Virus record (IMG/VR): IMGVR_UViG_3300021478_000008
Coordinates: 1-43,055 of that record
Strand: one strand, 5' to 3'
Origin: a virus
Length of the DNA stretch: 43,055 nt
Within the stretch, counting starts at the first letter, position 1, and each line of letters starts with the position of its first letter. The notes below the pieces were generated by a model, which saw only the letters and a list, made by a program, of their open reading frames with translations, ran no database searches and had not been told where the DNA came from. The translations under genes and the position numbers were made by a program. Below, one piece after another: positions 23,454 through 30,534 of the stretch.

Positions 23454-25868
23454 TCAGATCCCTCCCGCCACGGGCGGCGGTTGCTGCGCCTTCATCTGCA
23501 TCGCGGCCTGCCGCTCGTTCTGCCGCGCCGCCATGTCCTGCGCCTTCATGCGGTGCTGCGCCGCCATCAGCATGGTCTTCTGCTGCACCGCCTGCAGCTC
23601 GGCCTGCGCTTTCGCCATCTCGGCCTGATGCGCCTGCTGGCTCTCCACCATCTTCTGCTGCTGGATCGCGACGTCGGACTGCTGCTCACCGGCCGCGCCC
23701 TGCAGGTCCATCTGCTTGGCCATGGTCTCGCTCTGCAGCTTCTGCTGGAAGTGTGCATTTTCCATTTGCAATTTGTCGGCCGCCAGCTTGGCGTCGGTGG
23801 CGTTCTTCTCGCGCACGGTGCGATCCTTCATCGCCTCGACCTGCAGCATGATCTGGCCCTGCGCCGTGGTCGGATCCGGCGCCTGCGGGCCCTGCCCCTT
23901 CGCCTCCATCTGCTGCACCAGCTCATCGATCGCGCCGTCCAGCGCGCGACCGGCGCGGAACGGCGCGGTGGCGAACTTCAACAGCTCGCCGCAGAACTTC
24001 GCGGTCGTGGGGTCGGCTTGGATCATCTGCGCCAGCTGCGGCAGCAGCTGCCCGAGCACCCCAACGAACTCGGTGCGGCGCTGCTTCTCGCCGTTCTCGT
24101 CCGCCATGATCGTGCTGTCGGTCTCGATGTCGAGCACGAACTGCTTGGCGCGGTTGTCCCTGAGAAAATTGAGCACCTGCTCGACGGTGACCTGCTGCTG
24201 GGTCTGTTCGATCTCGCCGACCATCTGCTCCAGCTGCTGCTGCGCCTGCGCCATCTGCTGCTGGCGCTGCTGCTGCTGATCCGGTGGTGGCGGCCCGCCG
24301 GGCGGTGATCGGCCGCCCGGCGGAGGACCGCCGGGTGAAGGTGGTCCCGGTGGCCCTTGCGGAGGCGCCGCCAATTGCGGAGGTGGCGGCGCCATCTGCT
24401 GCTGATACTGCTGGATCTGCGCCTGCAGCTGCTGTTCGAGCTGTGCGACCTGCTGCTCGACCATGCGCGTGGTCGGCAGCTGCGTCTGCGACATCTCGAT
24501 CATGGTCTGCGGCTTGAATTTCTGGGTGATGATCTCGCTGGTGATCTCGACCACGTCGCGCGCCAGCCGCACCAGCTCCTGCTGCTTGTCGCGGATCCGC
24601 GTGGTGCCGTACTGCGTCTTCAGCTGCTGCGCGCCGAGCGTCTCATCGGGATCGGTGTCGCCGCGCATGATGTCGGCCATGCCCGTTAACTGATAGATAT
24701 CGTCGATGATCTGCTTGCGCAGCGTCACCAGCGCGATAATCGTGGTTGAAATGGTGTCAATCGGCAGCCACTCGATCACCGAGTTGGTGCCGCCGAACGC
24801 CGCCCAGTTGGCGATCGGCACCAGCATCCGCGAGGTCGCATGCGTCTTCACCGCGGTCTCGACCGCCTCGGCGATCTCGCCGCCGCCCGCGGGGTAGAAG
24901 CCCTTCGCCTCCAGCGCATCGCTGAGCGCGTGGATCCGCGCGGTCAGCGTGTTGACCTCGTCCAGCTGGTCCTTGTACTGCATCACGTCAGGCACGGGTA
25001 TCAGCGATCCCCGCTGCACCGTGGCATACGCAGGCTTGGGACACGGGAAGTAGTTCTGCAGCTCCAGATGCGGGTCGTCCTCGTCGAGAATATCCTCGCA
25101 GCCGTGCGCCACCCACAGCACGCGGCGCGAGGTCTTGTCCCAGATCTCCCAGAACATGGCGCGCTCGCGGTTGTCACCGCCACCGACTTCCTTGCTTTCT
25201 TTGTCGACCTTGTAGTCGGCGTCTTGGTAAGCGTTGCCACTGTGCGCGTGGAAGCGCTTGCGCGCCTCGCTGCGCGTCAGATAGGAGGCGCCCGCCACCC
25301 ACGTCACTTCACGCCAGTTACGCGAGAGCGAGTGCAGGAAGTCGCGGCGGTGCTTGAAGTCGATGCAGACGCGCTCGGAGGCGTAGTAGCCCTCGCCTGC
25401 ACTTTCATACCGGCACCACGCCACGCCGCGGCTGTTCATGGCGACGTCGTCGCGCACCAACAGCATCAGGTCGTTGATCCGCGTCAGATCGAACGCCACC
25501 ACGCAGCAGCGCTCCATGAACTCGCTGGCGGCTTGGTAGACCGGCCGTCGGTCCTTGAACTTCGGCACCACCACCGGCACCGGCGGCTTGGCATAAATGC
25601 TGGGCTTGATGACTTCGCAATTGGCCCAGAACATCGCGAACTGGCGATCGCGCACCGCGCGTCCCGTGACCGAGTTGGTCGCGAGACGCTCTAACGATGC
25701 GTAGAGTTTATCGATGTTGTCGCAGTGGTCGTGCCAGCGCTCGAAGGCTTCCTCGCTTTCGAGCAGCAGGTTGAGCCACGCCTTCGCCTTGTTGGGCTCG
25801 ACGGCAGGGTTGTATTCCTGATCGTCGTGCCGCAGGTCGTCGCCCACAGGCGCGTCAGGTTCGGCCAT
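23454..25868 (-). CDS. portal protein, 804 aa
   Basis: A large podoviral-type portal. The N-terminal third carries ERWHDHCDNIDKLYASLER, NCEVIKPSIYAKPPVPVVVPKF and LLVRDDVAMNSRGVAWCRYE, typical clip/wing-region segments. The core follows (VMQYKDQLDEVNTLTARIHALSDAL, IIDDIYQLTGMADIMRGDTDPDETLGAQQLKTQ, split over family-conserved blocks), where QLTGxxDIxRGxxxxxETxxAQ is the portal hallmark. The C-terminal 320 residues are Gln/Pro-rich with long coiled coils (barrel extension). It makes the dodecameric DNA channel that docks TerL. The ATG lies about 7 bases after GGGAAG. The 216-aa repeat protein precedes it. Confidence 0.87.
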   Translation of the reverse strand: MAEPDAPVGDDLRHDDQEYNPAVEPNKAKAWLNLLLESEEAFERWHDHCDNIDKLYASLERLATNSVTGRAVRDRQFAMFWANCEVIKPSIYAKPPVPVVVPKFKDRRPVYQAASEFMERCCVVAFDLTRINDLMLLVRDDVAMNSRGVAWCRYESAGEGYYASERVCIDFKHRRDFLHSLSRNWREVTWVAGASYLTRSEARKRFHAHSGNAYQDADYKVDKESKEVGGGDNRERAMFWEIWDKTSRRVLWVAHGCEDILDEDDPHLELQNYFPCPKPAYATVQRGSLIPVPDVMQYKDQLDEVNTLTARIHALSDALEAKGFYPAGGGEIAEAVETAVKTHATSRMLVPIANWAAFGGTNSVIEWLPIDTISTTIIALVTLRKQIIDDIYQLTGMADIMRGDTDPDETLGAQQLKTQYGTTRIRDKQQELVRLARDVVEITSEIITQKFKPQTMIEMSQTQLPTTRMVEQQVAQLEQQLQAQIQQYQQQMAPPPPQLAAPPQGPPGPPSPGGPPPGGRSPPGGPPPPDQQQQRQQQMAQAQQQLEQMVGEIEQTQQQVTVEQVLNFLRDNRAKQFVLDIETDSTIMADENGEKQRRTEFVGVLGQLLPQLAQMIQADPTTAKFCGELLKFATAPFRAGRALDGAIDELVQQMEAKGQGPQAPDPTTAQGQIMLQVEAMKDRTVREKNATDAKLAADKLQMENAHFQQKLQSETMAKQMDLQGAAGEQQSDVAIQQQKMVESQQAHQAEMAKAQAELQAVQQKTMLMAAQHRMKAQDMAARQNERQAAMQMKAQQPPPVAGGI

Positions 25869-25943
25869 GACGTGGCTTCCCGTCAGTTCCGCTGTCGCAT
25901 CCTGAAGTCAGCGTATGCTTTCACACAACTGTCGTCGAGAGCC

Positions 25944-26594
25944 TCAGGCAGGCTTGGGCGTCGGTGTGGTCGGCTGGATCGGATGGGTCGGGCTGACCGG
26001 CTGGGTCGGCGGCTGGCCACCGGCGGGCGGTTGCGGCTGCGGCAAACCCTGATCCGGGTGCGGCTGCGAACCCGGCAGGCCGTGATCCGGCCGCGGCTGA
26101 TCGCCGGGCAGGCTGTGGTCCGGCCGCGGCAACGAACCGGGCTCCGGCGGCACCTTGGCCCACATCCAGCCGTAGCCGGGCACGTAGCACCAAACCCAAC
26201 CCTCGGGATCGCTGGCCGGGATCTGGCCGGGGAAACCGGGCGGCGGTGTCGTCGGTTGCGGCGGCGGCAGGCCTTGGTCGGGATAATTCGGCGGTCCGCC
26301 CCAGATGCCCGGCGGACGGCCACCGGGCGCGATCGGGTGCGACGGATGCGGCTGGCTGCCCGGCAAGCCCTGATCCGGGTGCGGTGGTGCGACGCCGCCC
26401 CAGTAGCCCGGTGGTTGACCCGGCAGGCCCTGATCAGGATAGAGCGGCGGACCGCCCCAGATACCGGGCGGTCGGCCGCCGGGCGCGATCGGATGTGTTG
26501 GGCGGCCGGGGCTGCCGATGCCGACGCCGTAGCCGGGATCCACCGGGCCGGTATCGATCGGGGTGATCATCGCCAGAAATGGTCGTGGTTGCAT
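25944..26594 (-). CDS. Pro/Gly-rich repeat protein, 216 aa
   Basis: Built from near-identical units: HPIAPGGRPPGIWGGPP followed by a YPDQGLP tag occurs twice (about residues 34 and 86), and LPGxQPxPDxGLP occurs four times towards the end. One ordered island, WVWCYVPGYGWMWAKVPPEPG (about 133-153), is aromatic-rich. GAGAGGAAACAGC precedes the ATG. Comparable Pro/Gly repeat proteins lie between terminase and portal in many phages of rhizobial hosts; their role is unknown. The repeats could form a flexible virion fibre. DNA repeats here may vary in number between relatives. Confidence 0.68.
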   Translation of the reverse strand: MQPRPFLAMITPIDTGPVDPGYGVGIGSPGRPTHPIAPGGRPPGIWGGPPLYPDQGLPGQPPGYWGGVAPPHPDQGLPGSQPHPSHPIAPGGRPPGIWGGPPNYPDQGLPPPQPTTPPPGFPGQIPASDPEGWVWCYVPGYGWMWAKVPPEPGSLPRPDHSLPGDQPRPDHGLPGSQPHPDQGLPQPQPPAGGQPPTQPVSPTHPIQPTTPTPKPA

Positions 26595-26724
26595 GCTGTT
26601 TCCTCTCGGTTGCCGTGTTTTACGCCGGGGGCCGGAAGGGCTGAAGGCAGAGAATGCCTAGGACATGATGCCAGTATTCCGGCCGTTGCCGCTGGCTCAA
26701 TGCCCGCCAGCCCCGGCCGGTGCC

Positions 26725-28131
26725 TCATAGCACGATCCCGCCGCGATAGCTCTCGTCGACCGGCGGAATGACCCAGCCACCCGGTACCGGCGGCCTGACC
26801 TGCCGCAGCGGCGCCGGGCGCCACGCCTGCGACAGGTAGCGGAAGGCGTCGGCGGGATCGGTGGTCCAGTCCTTGTAGGCCGTTGGTTTGAAGCACTTCT
26901 TCTCGTCATCCCACTCGCGCCGGTACTGCTCCAACGCGCTGATGCCGCCGGGCTCGCAACGCGGATGGAACACGCACAGCGGCAAGGTGAAACGAACGGC
27001 CTGAATACCATCCGCGATGGTCGCCTGCGGGATCGGCTTCGGGTGCAGTCCGATCAGCCGCATGGTCTCGACCCGGGTGCGGCCGGTGCCAAATTCCAAG
27101 ACGTTGGCGTCGTGCGGCACGAAGTCATAGCCTTCCTTCCAGCCGTGCTCCTCGCGGCGCTGCGCGATCACCTCGGCGTAGTGCTCGACGCCGACGCCGG
27201 AGGCGGCGTAGTGGTCGAGGATCACGAGCTGGGCGCCGCGCGGCTGAAACCACCAGATGCTCGTGTCATTGGCGACGCCGAGATCCCACGCCCGATGCAC
27301 CGGCCGATCCTCCAGCGCGATCGCCTGCGCGGTGATGCGGCCCTCGCTGCGCACGGCCGCCATTTCTCGCGCAAAAAATGCGCCGACAATCGCCGCCGAG
27401 AAGCTGCAGAGATACTCTTGTTCATAGGCCGCGGTGCCCATGTCCTCGCCATATAGCGCCTGATACTCGCTGAGCGCTTCGGCCAGCTCGACGTCGCTCA
27501 GCGCGCCAGTGTCCTCGGCGGTGAGCAGCTCGGCGAACCAGCCCTTGGTGCGCTGGGCATATTCGTAGATCGCCTTCGCATGATTATGACCCCGCGGGGT
27601 GGTGATGAAAACCGCCCAGCCATGGTTCTCCTGCAACATCGGGCGATGATAGGCCCACGCGCTCGGGTTCGCGGTCGCATACTCGGAATAAGTGATGCCC
27701 GCGGGCCCGGCGCCGAGGGCTGCGTCATAACGATCGCTGCCGATGCACTGGAACGTCGAGCCGTTGTGCAGCCGGATGAACATCTCGTTGTCGACGGTGT
27801 TGGACCTGATCTCATGCGGGAAGGCCTCGTCAATGCGTCGCTTGCCGGTGTGGGCGTTGACCGCGGTCCAGATCGCCTTGCGGCACTGGTTGTATTCCGG
27901 CAGCGCGTGCCAGTAGTTGCCAACGCGGCGCAGCGCGCTCATGGCGCTGTGATGCAGGCAGATCTCGTCCTTGCCTGCGCGGCGGTGCCAGATCGCCACC
28001 GCGCGATCGCCGCCATCCTGCAGATATTTCCACAGCTTCATCTGATGATCGCGCGGCCACCATTTGTTGGCGGGCATTTCGAACCCGCCCTCCGCGGCCT
28101 CGGCGCGGTACGATGCGGAGTGATACGTCAT
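26725..28131 (-). CDS. terL: terminase large subunit, 468 aa
   Basis: DNA-packaging motor ATPase and headful or site-specific nuclease. The N-terminal ATPase shows a deviant Walker A, IWHRRAGKDE with Lys54, a Walker B-like GITYSEYA near residue 145, and the coupling motif FITTPRG near 175. The nuclease half begins with the RAWDLGVANDTS aspartate near residue 282 and shares the RNase H-like pattern of the family, with a late DAxRY region (PADAFRYLSQAW). Length is typical for podoviral terminases. The ATG overlaps the stop of the 41-aa membrane gene (ATGA). Portal, scaffold and capsid follow downstream in the same direction. Confidence 0.87.
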   Translation of the reverse strand: MTYHSASYRAEAAEGGFEMPANKWWPRDHQMKLWKYLQDGGDRAVAIWHRRAGKDEICLHHSAMSALRRVGNYWHALPEYNQCRKAIWTAVNAHTGKRRIDEAFPHEIRSNTVDNEMFIRLHNGSTFQCIGSDRYDAALGAGPAGITYSEYATANPSAWAYHRPMLQENHGWAVFITTPRGHNHAKAIYEYAQRTKGWFAELLTAEDTGALSDVELAEALSEYQALYGEDMGTAAYEQEYLCSFSAAIVGAFFAREMAAVRSEGRITAQAIALEDRPVHRAWDLGVANDTSIWWFQPRGAQLVILDHYAASGVGVEHYAEVIAQRREEHGWKEGYDFVPHDANVLEFGTGRTRVETMRLIGLHPKPIPQATIADGIQAVRFTLPLCVFHPRCEPGGISALEQYRREWDDEKKCFKPTAYKDWTTDPADAFRYLSQAWRPAPLRQVRPPVPGGWVIPPVDESYRGGIVL

Positions 28132-28253
28132 CGCTCGTCATCCATCGGCCACGTGCGCTTCACCATCGCCTGCATCAGCCACAACATCAGAGGGAAGCTG
28201 ATGAAGCCGAGCAGGAACACCACGAAGCAGATCAGCACGTCGGTCACGGTCAT
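28128..28253 (-). CDS. 41-aa single-span membrane protein
   Basis: MTVTDVLICFVVFLLGFISF plus PLMLWLMQAMV is one long hydrophobic helix or a helical hairpin, ending in a basic and then acidic tail (KRTWPMDDER). The start overlaps the Acb2/Tad1-like gene's stop (ATGA) and its stop overlaps the terL start (ATGA), so three genes are translated as a chain. A membrane peptide beside the terminase is unusual; it may be a superinfection or lysis-accessory peptide, but no evidence decides. Confidence 0.7.
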   Translation of the reverse strand: MTVTDVLICFVVFLLGFISFPLMLWLMQAMVKRTWPMDDER

Positions 28254-28465
28254 TTCTTCGTGGTGGCCGCCTTCACCGCCCACATCGCCGCTTCCTCGTA
28301 AGACGTCTGCGCCAGACTGGCGAGCCGCGCGTCGAGCGGCTTCAGCTCCTCGCAGAGATCGATCAGATCCGCGGTGTAGCGCTTGATCTTGTCGACCATG
28401 TCGTCCTTCGACGGATTGAAACTCTCGCGCACCCGCTGCGCGCCTAGGCTCATGCTCTCGGTCAT
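28250..28465 (-). CDS. Acb2/Tad1-hairpin-domain protein, putative immune-signal sponge, 71 aa
   Basis: Residues about 16-71 fit the helical hairpin of the Acb2/Tad1 family: FNPSKDDMVDKIKRYTADLIDLC forms the first helix and DARLASLAQTSYEEAAMWAVKAAT the second, with the conserved R-x-x-x-L-A-x-T-x-x-E-x-A-x-M-W-A-x-K-A pattern. Known members bind and sequester cyclic oligonucleotide (CBASS) or gcADPR (Thoeris) signals and so block host abortive immunity; they act in the cytosol as oligomers. Here the gene lies in the packaging cluster, with ATGA coupling to a membrane peptide upstream of terL. Function is inferred from the pattern and the ligand is not predictable. Confidence 0.62.
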   Translation of the reverse strand: MTESMSLGAQRVRESFNPSKDDMVDKIKRYTADLIDLCEELKPLDARLASLAQTSYEEAAMWAVKAATTKK

Positions 28466-28713
28466 GGTTTTTTATCCACAATGGTTCTGAGGATGATCTT
28501 CAAGTCGCCGCCCTCGGCGTCGGTGTGCGGCTGGTTGGGCTTGCCCCAACCGCGGTCGAGCAGCATGCCGATCGCGCGCAGTTTGATGTCGTCATCGACC
28601 TTCGGGCCGTTGGCGTAGGCACCCAGTGTGGCGATGCTCGACGCGGTGTAGGCGCGCGCCAGCGAGCGCATCTTGGCGAGAGTATCCGGCGTTTTCTTTT
28701 TCGCGTTAGCCAC
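28462..28713 (-). CDS. putative small terminase subunit, 83 aa
   Basis: A short helical protein with KMRSLARAYTASSIATLGAYA and RAIGMLLDRGWGKPNQP, the wording found in small terminase-like phage proteins (helix-turn-helix bundle followed by LLDRGxGKPxQ) and a C-terminal beta strand (LKIILRTI). It would bind the packaging site as a ring and present DNA to TerL. It lies two genes from terL and overlaps the Acb2-like start by ATGA. It is shorter than classic TerS proteins, so this may be a partial or reduced version; no other TerS candidate is present. Confidence 0.6.
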   Translation of the reverse strand: MANAKKKTPDTLAKMRSLARAYTASSIATLGAYANGPKVDDDIKLRAIGMLLDRGWGKPNQPHTDAEGGDLKIILRTIVDKKP

Positions 28714-28888
28714 TTAATGGCGGGGATAACCCCTTCTCCAATTGCGCGATACGTGCTTCTAATCGCTGGATTTTTTCGTCCAGCGCCGCCACCAGCCGGT
28801 AGCTGGTTTCCTGCAGATGTAAGAGCAGCTGGTCGCGCTGCTCGGCCTCCGCGGCCGCGATCAGCGGCACAATCTTCATGTTCGACAT
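28706..28888 (-). CDS. small coiled-coil protein, 60 aa
   Basis: Mainly one long helix with a heptad pattern (AALDEKIQRLEARIAQLEKGL), so probably a dimer or trimer. It overlaps the next start by 8 bases. Small coiled coils just before TerS are frequent in podoviral genomes but their role is unknown. A strong hairpin lies upstream at 28910-28931, so it may begin a new transcript segment. Confidence 0.65.
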   Translation of the reverse strand: MSNMKIVPLIAAAEAEQRDQLLLHLQETSYRLVAALDEKIQRLEARIAQLEKGLSPPLSG

Positions 28889-28909
28889 TTAGCGCCCTGA
28901 AACGACCGA

Positions 28910-28931
28910 GGCCCCACCGATAGGTGGGGCC
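28910..28931. terminator. strong bidirectional-type hairpin
   Basis: A perfect 9-bp stem GGCCCCACC/GGTGGGGCC around a GATA tetraloop in the 80-base gap between the 33-aa and 60-aa genes. On the leftward strand CGGTCGTTT follows, not a clean U tract, so it is a likely attenuator between the short regulatory genes and the structural block. Confidence 0.6.
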
Positions 28932-28968
28932 CGGCCAAAATGACACCCGATCCGCAGGCCGTCAACGC

Positions 28969-29070
28969 TCAGAACAACAGGCAGATCACCAGCCAGATCA
29001 GCCCGCACAGCACCCAGCACCCCGCCCAAGCCGCGAACCCCGGCCAGATCGGCTCATGTTCCGGGCGCAT
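28969..29070 (-). CDS. 33-aa membrane peptide
   Basis: MRPEHEPIWPGFAAWAGCWV followed by LCGLIWLVICLLF: one membrane helix, with Trp and Cys at its borders. The start overlaps the stop of the HTH gene (TGATG), which supports translation. Function is unknown. Together with the 32-, 35- and 41-aa peptides it shows that this phage encodes several one-helix micro-proteins. Confidence 0.6.
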   Translation of the reverse strand: MRPEHEPIWPGFAAWAGCWVLCGLIWLVICLLF

Positions 29071-29300
29071 CACCAACTCCTTTTCGGCCGCTTCGGCACG
29101 TCAGGCACGTCGCCATGCTGCAGCATCGAGCGCAGCAGCAGGCTGGTGGCGCCGGGGATGCCCTGCTCGCCGTGGACGTAGCGCCGGATCTGGCGGCCGC
29201 TGACCCCGAGAAACCGCCCGGCGCCGTCGCGGCTCAGCTTGAGCTGAGCCAACGCCCGAGCGAACTGCTCGGGCGTCATCTCGCGCTGCTGCCAGCTCAT
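29070..29300 (-). CDS. small helix-turn-helix DNA-binding protein, 76 aa
   Basis: MTPEQFARALAQLKLSRDGA then GRFLGVSGRQIRRYVHGEQG is a classic XRE/Cro-like helix-turn-helix (helix 2 DGAGRFLGV, helix 3 GRQIRRYV). It closely resembles the widespread short phage and prophage regulators with an R-x-W/Y-x-x-G-E ending. It is encoded in the leftward operon whose promoter (30041-30070) carries the GGACC dyads, so it is a good candidate for the autoregulator that binds them. No inducer domain is present. Confidence 0.75.
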   Translation of the reverse strand: MSWQQREMTPEQFARALAQLKLSRDGAGRFLGVSGRQIRRYVHGEQGIPGATSLLLRSMLQHGDVPDVPKRPKRSW

Positions 29301-29473
29301 GGCTTGGCCTCCTCACGTTTTCGATAAACCTCGGCGGCGCGCTCTGCGGCCTCTTGGCTACGATATTTGGCGAGCTGGATCTGAAGGCGTTTGGGGCCAT
29401 CGACCACGCGATACACCCGGTAGGTGTAAACCGACCGGCCGCTGTGCCCCCGGTGATGCTTAACGACAATCAT
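29297..29473 (-). CDS. small basic protein, 58 aa
   Basis: MIVVKHHRGHSGRSVYTYRV then VVDGPKRLQIQLAKYRSQE...VYRKREEAKP, a beta-hairpin plus basic helix, rich in Arg, Lys and His, suggesting nucleic-acid or ribosome binding. The ATG overlaps the preceding stop (ATGA) and its stop overlaps the HTH gene start. No family is recognised. It is one of four short promoter-proximal genes of the leftward operon. Confidence 0.65.
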   Translation of the reverse strand: MIVVKHHRGHSGRSVYTYRVYRVVDGPKRLQIQLAKYRSQEAAERAAEVYRKREEAKP

Positions 29474-29664
29474 TGCTCGGCCTCCGCCTTGCGCAGCGCC
29501 TCGTTGAGGTCGGCAATCGCCTCCAGCACGGTTGAGCCGTAGCCTGCGGCGTCGACGTCGACCTTGTCGCCCTCGACCAGAAAAGCCTTCAACACCGAAA
29601 CCGACAGCCGCGCCACGGCGACGACGTCGTCGCCGAGGGTGTAGCGCTTGATTTCTTCCGTCAT
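29470..29664 (-). CDS. small hypothetical protein, 64 aa
   Basis: MTEEIKRYTLGDDVVAVARL, SVSVLKAFLVEGDKVDVDAA and an acidic helix (TVLEAIADLNEALRKAEAEQ). It looks like a compact alpha/beta mini-protein with an acidic surface. Both ends use ATGA overlaps with neighbours. No function is recognised; acidic small early proteins sometimes mimic DNA or inhibit host enzymes, which is only a possibility here. Confidence 0.65.
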   Translation of the reverse strand: MTEEIKRYTLGDDVVAVARLSVSVLKAFLVEGDKVDVDAAGYGSTVLEAIADLNEALRKAEAEQ

Positions 29665-30011
29665 CACACGGCCTCCTTCGCAAACTTCTTGGCATCGCGC
29701 TTCTGAGCCTGCTCGACCCGCTTCACCGCGGCGCGGCGGGCTTCCTCCAGCGTGGCGAAACGCAACGTGCGGCCGCTGGCGCCGTAGTGCTTGGTATTGC
29801 GGGTCGGATAGGCGACGAGCATGAAGAACTCGAACAGGCCGTCGGTGGGTGCGGCGTAACCCCAGCGCTCGTCGTTGGTCTTGGCCACAAAACGACCGGG
29901 CGAGATCACCCAGCGGTAGCCGACATGACGGCCAAGCTGATCCTTGAAGCCGAAATCGACCTGACCTTCGTCGACGACGGTATCCTGCTGCAGGCTGTAG
30001 AGAGTGGACAT
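29664..30011 (-). CDS. first gene of the leftward operon, 115 aa
   Basis: MSTLYSLQQDTVVDEGQVDF then GFKDQLGRHVGYRWVISPGRF and a middle beta region (GLFEFFMLVAYPTRNTKHYGA), closing with a basic helix (LEEARRAAVKRVEQAQKRD). Such proteins with a FKDxxGRxxGYRW-like strand pair occur near early promoters of phages; the role is unknown. AGGAG lies 10 bases before the ATG, and the promoter -10 at 30041-30046 is about 30 bases upstream. Its transcript can extend into the whole late block. Confidence 0.68.
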   Translation of the reverse strand: MSTLYSLQQDTVVDEGQVDFGFKDQLGRHVGYRWVISPGRFVAKTNDERWGYAAPTDGLFEFFMLVAYPTRNTKHYGASGRTLRFATLEEARRAAVKRVEQAQKRDAKKFAKEAV

Positions 30012-30040
30012 CGGGGTGCTCCTGTTGGTTGAACCAGACC

Positions 30041-30070
30041 ACTTTAGGACCTTTGGTCCAGTGCCGTCAA
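30041..30070 (-). promoter_or_regulatory. leftward promoter
   Basis: A sigma70-like promoter read leftward: -35 TTGACG (30065-30070), 18-bp spacer, -10 TAAAGT (30041-30046). It drives the 115-aa gene and, through it, the leftward block. The dyad GGACC-TTT-GGTCC (30047-30059) fills the spacer and touches the -10. Confidence 0.7.
30045..30059. promoter_or_regulatory. operator copy 1 (leftward promoter)
   Basis: TAGGACCTTTGGTCC, with a perfect 5-3-5 dyad GGACC-TTT-GGTCC. It matches the copy at 30113-30127 at 14 of 15 bases in inverted orientation. Confidence 0.7.
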
Positions 30071-30077
30071 CAAAAAT

Positions 30078-30090
30078 AAATTGGCAATTT
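30078..30090. promoter_or_regulatory. central dyad between the divergent promoters
   Basis: AAATTG-G-CAATTT, a perfect 6-bp dyad with one central base, placed at the midpoint between the two -35 elements. Either an AT-rich upstream element for RNA polymerase or a second regulator's site. Confidence 0.5.
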
Positions 30091-30102
30091 GCAATTTTGT
30101 TG

Positions 30103-30131
30103 TTGACCGACCGGACTAAAGGTCCTAGAAA
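30103..30131 (+). promoter_or_regulatory. rightward promoter
   Basis: -35 TTGACC (30103-30108), 17-bp spacer, -10 TAGAAA (30126-30131). It serves the 97-aa gene at 30166. The operator copy (30113-30125) sits next to its -10, mirroring the leftward promoter. Confidence 0.7.
30113..30127. promoter_or_regulatory. operator copy 2 (rightward promoter)
   Basis: GGACTAAAGGTCCTA, the inverse of TAGGACCTTTAGTCC. The core centres of the two copies are 66 bp apart, about six helical turns, so bound dimers would lie on the same face. Confidence 0.7.
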
Positions 30132-30165
30132 GGGTCATTGTTCATCACAACAACGGAGCTGCCCC

Positions 30166-30459
30166 ATGACCAACCTCACCACCACCATCGACGCCTTCGG
30201 TGACCTCAAGGCCGACATCGCCGAACTCGAATTGAAGTTGCAGGGCATGAAGGACGCCCTCGCCGAGCTGTCCAAGGGCGCCTACGAGGGCGAACGCTAC
30301 CGCCTCAACGTGATCGATGCCGAGGTCGAGCGGGTCGACTGGAAGGCGGTCGCCGCCAAACTGGAGCCCAGCCACCAGCTGGTCGCCGCCCACACCACCA
30401 AGACGGTGCAGCGTTCCTACCGGGTCGGCGCCCGCACCGGCAAGAAGGTCGCGGCCTAA
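30166..30459 (+). CDS. hypothetical coiled-coil protein, 97 aa
   Basis: The ATG at 30166 follows CGGAG with good spacing and lies downstream of the rightward promoter; the longer upstream frame crosses the promoter and is rejected. Residues 5-40 are a coiled coil (LKADIAELELKLQGMKDAL), then GERYRLNVIDAEVERVDWKAVAAKLEPSHQLVAAHT and a basic end (YRVGARTGKKVAA). The middle resembles small phage proteins of unknown function with a VDWKAVAxKL core. It is the first gene of a three-gene rightward unit and likely early. Confidence 0.72.
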   Translation: MTNLTTTIDAFGDLKADIAELELKLQGMKDALAELSKGAYEGERYRLNVIDAEVERVDWKAVAAKLEPSHQLVAAHTTKTVQRSYRVGARTGKKVAA

Positions 30460-30484
30460 CCCCCCACCCTTTCACTCAAAACGC

Positions 30485-30503
30485 CCCAGCGGCCTCCGCT
30501 GGG
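30485..30503 (+). terminator. small hairpin between genes, possible attenuator
   Basis: An 8-bp stem (CCCAGCGG/CCGCTGGG) with a 3-base loop between the 97-aa and 150-aa genes. No U tract follows, so full termination is unlikely. Confidence 0.35.
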
Positions 30504-30534
30504 ACACCTCGCCCCCTCCCAGAAAGATCCCACC

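Noticed and set aside
26691-26710. 6-bp hairpin between terminase and repeat protein
   Set aside because: Short stem, no U tract; could be chance in G+C-rich DNA.
30004-30165. N-terminal extension of the 97-aa gene
   Set aside because: The frame would run through both divergent promoters and operators; ATG at 30166 has CGGAG in front.
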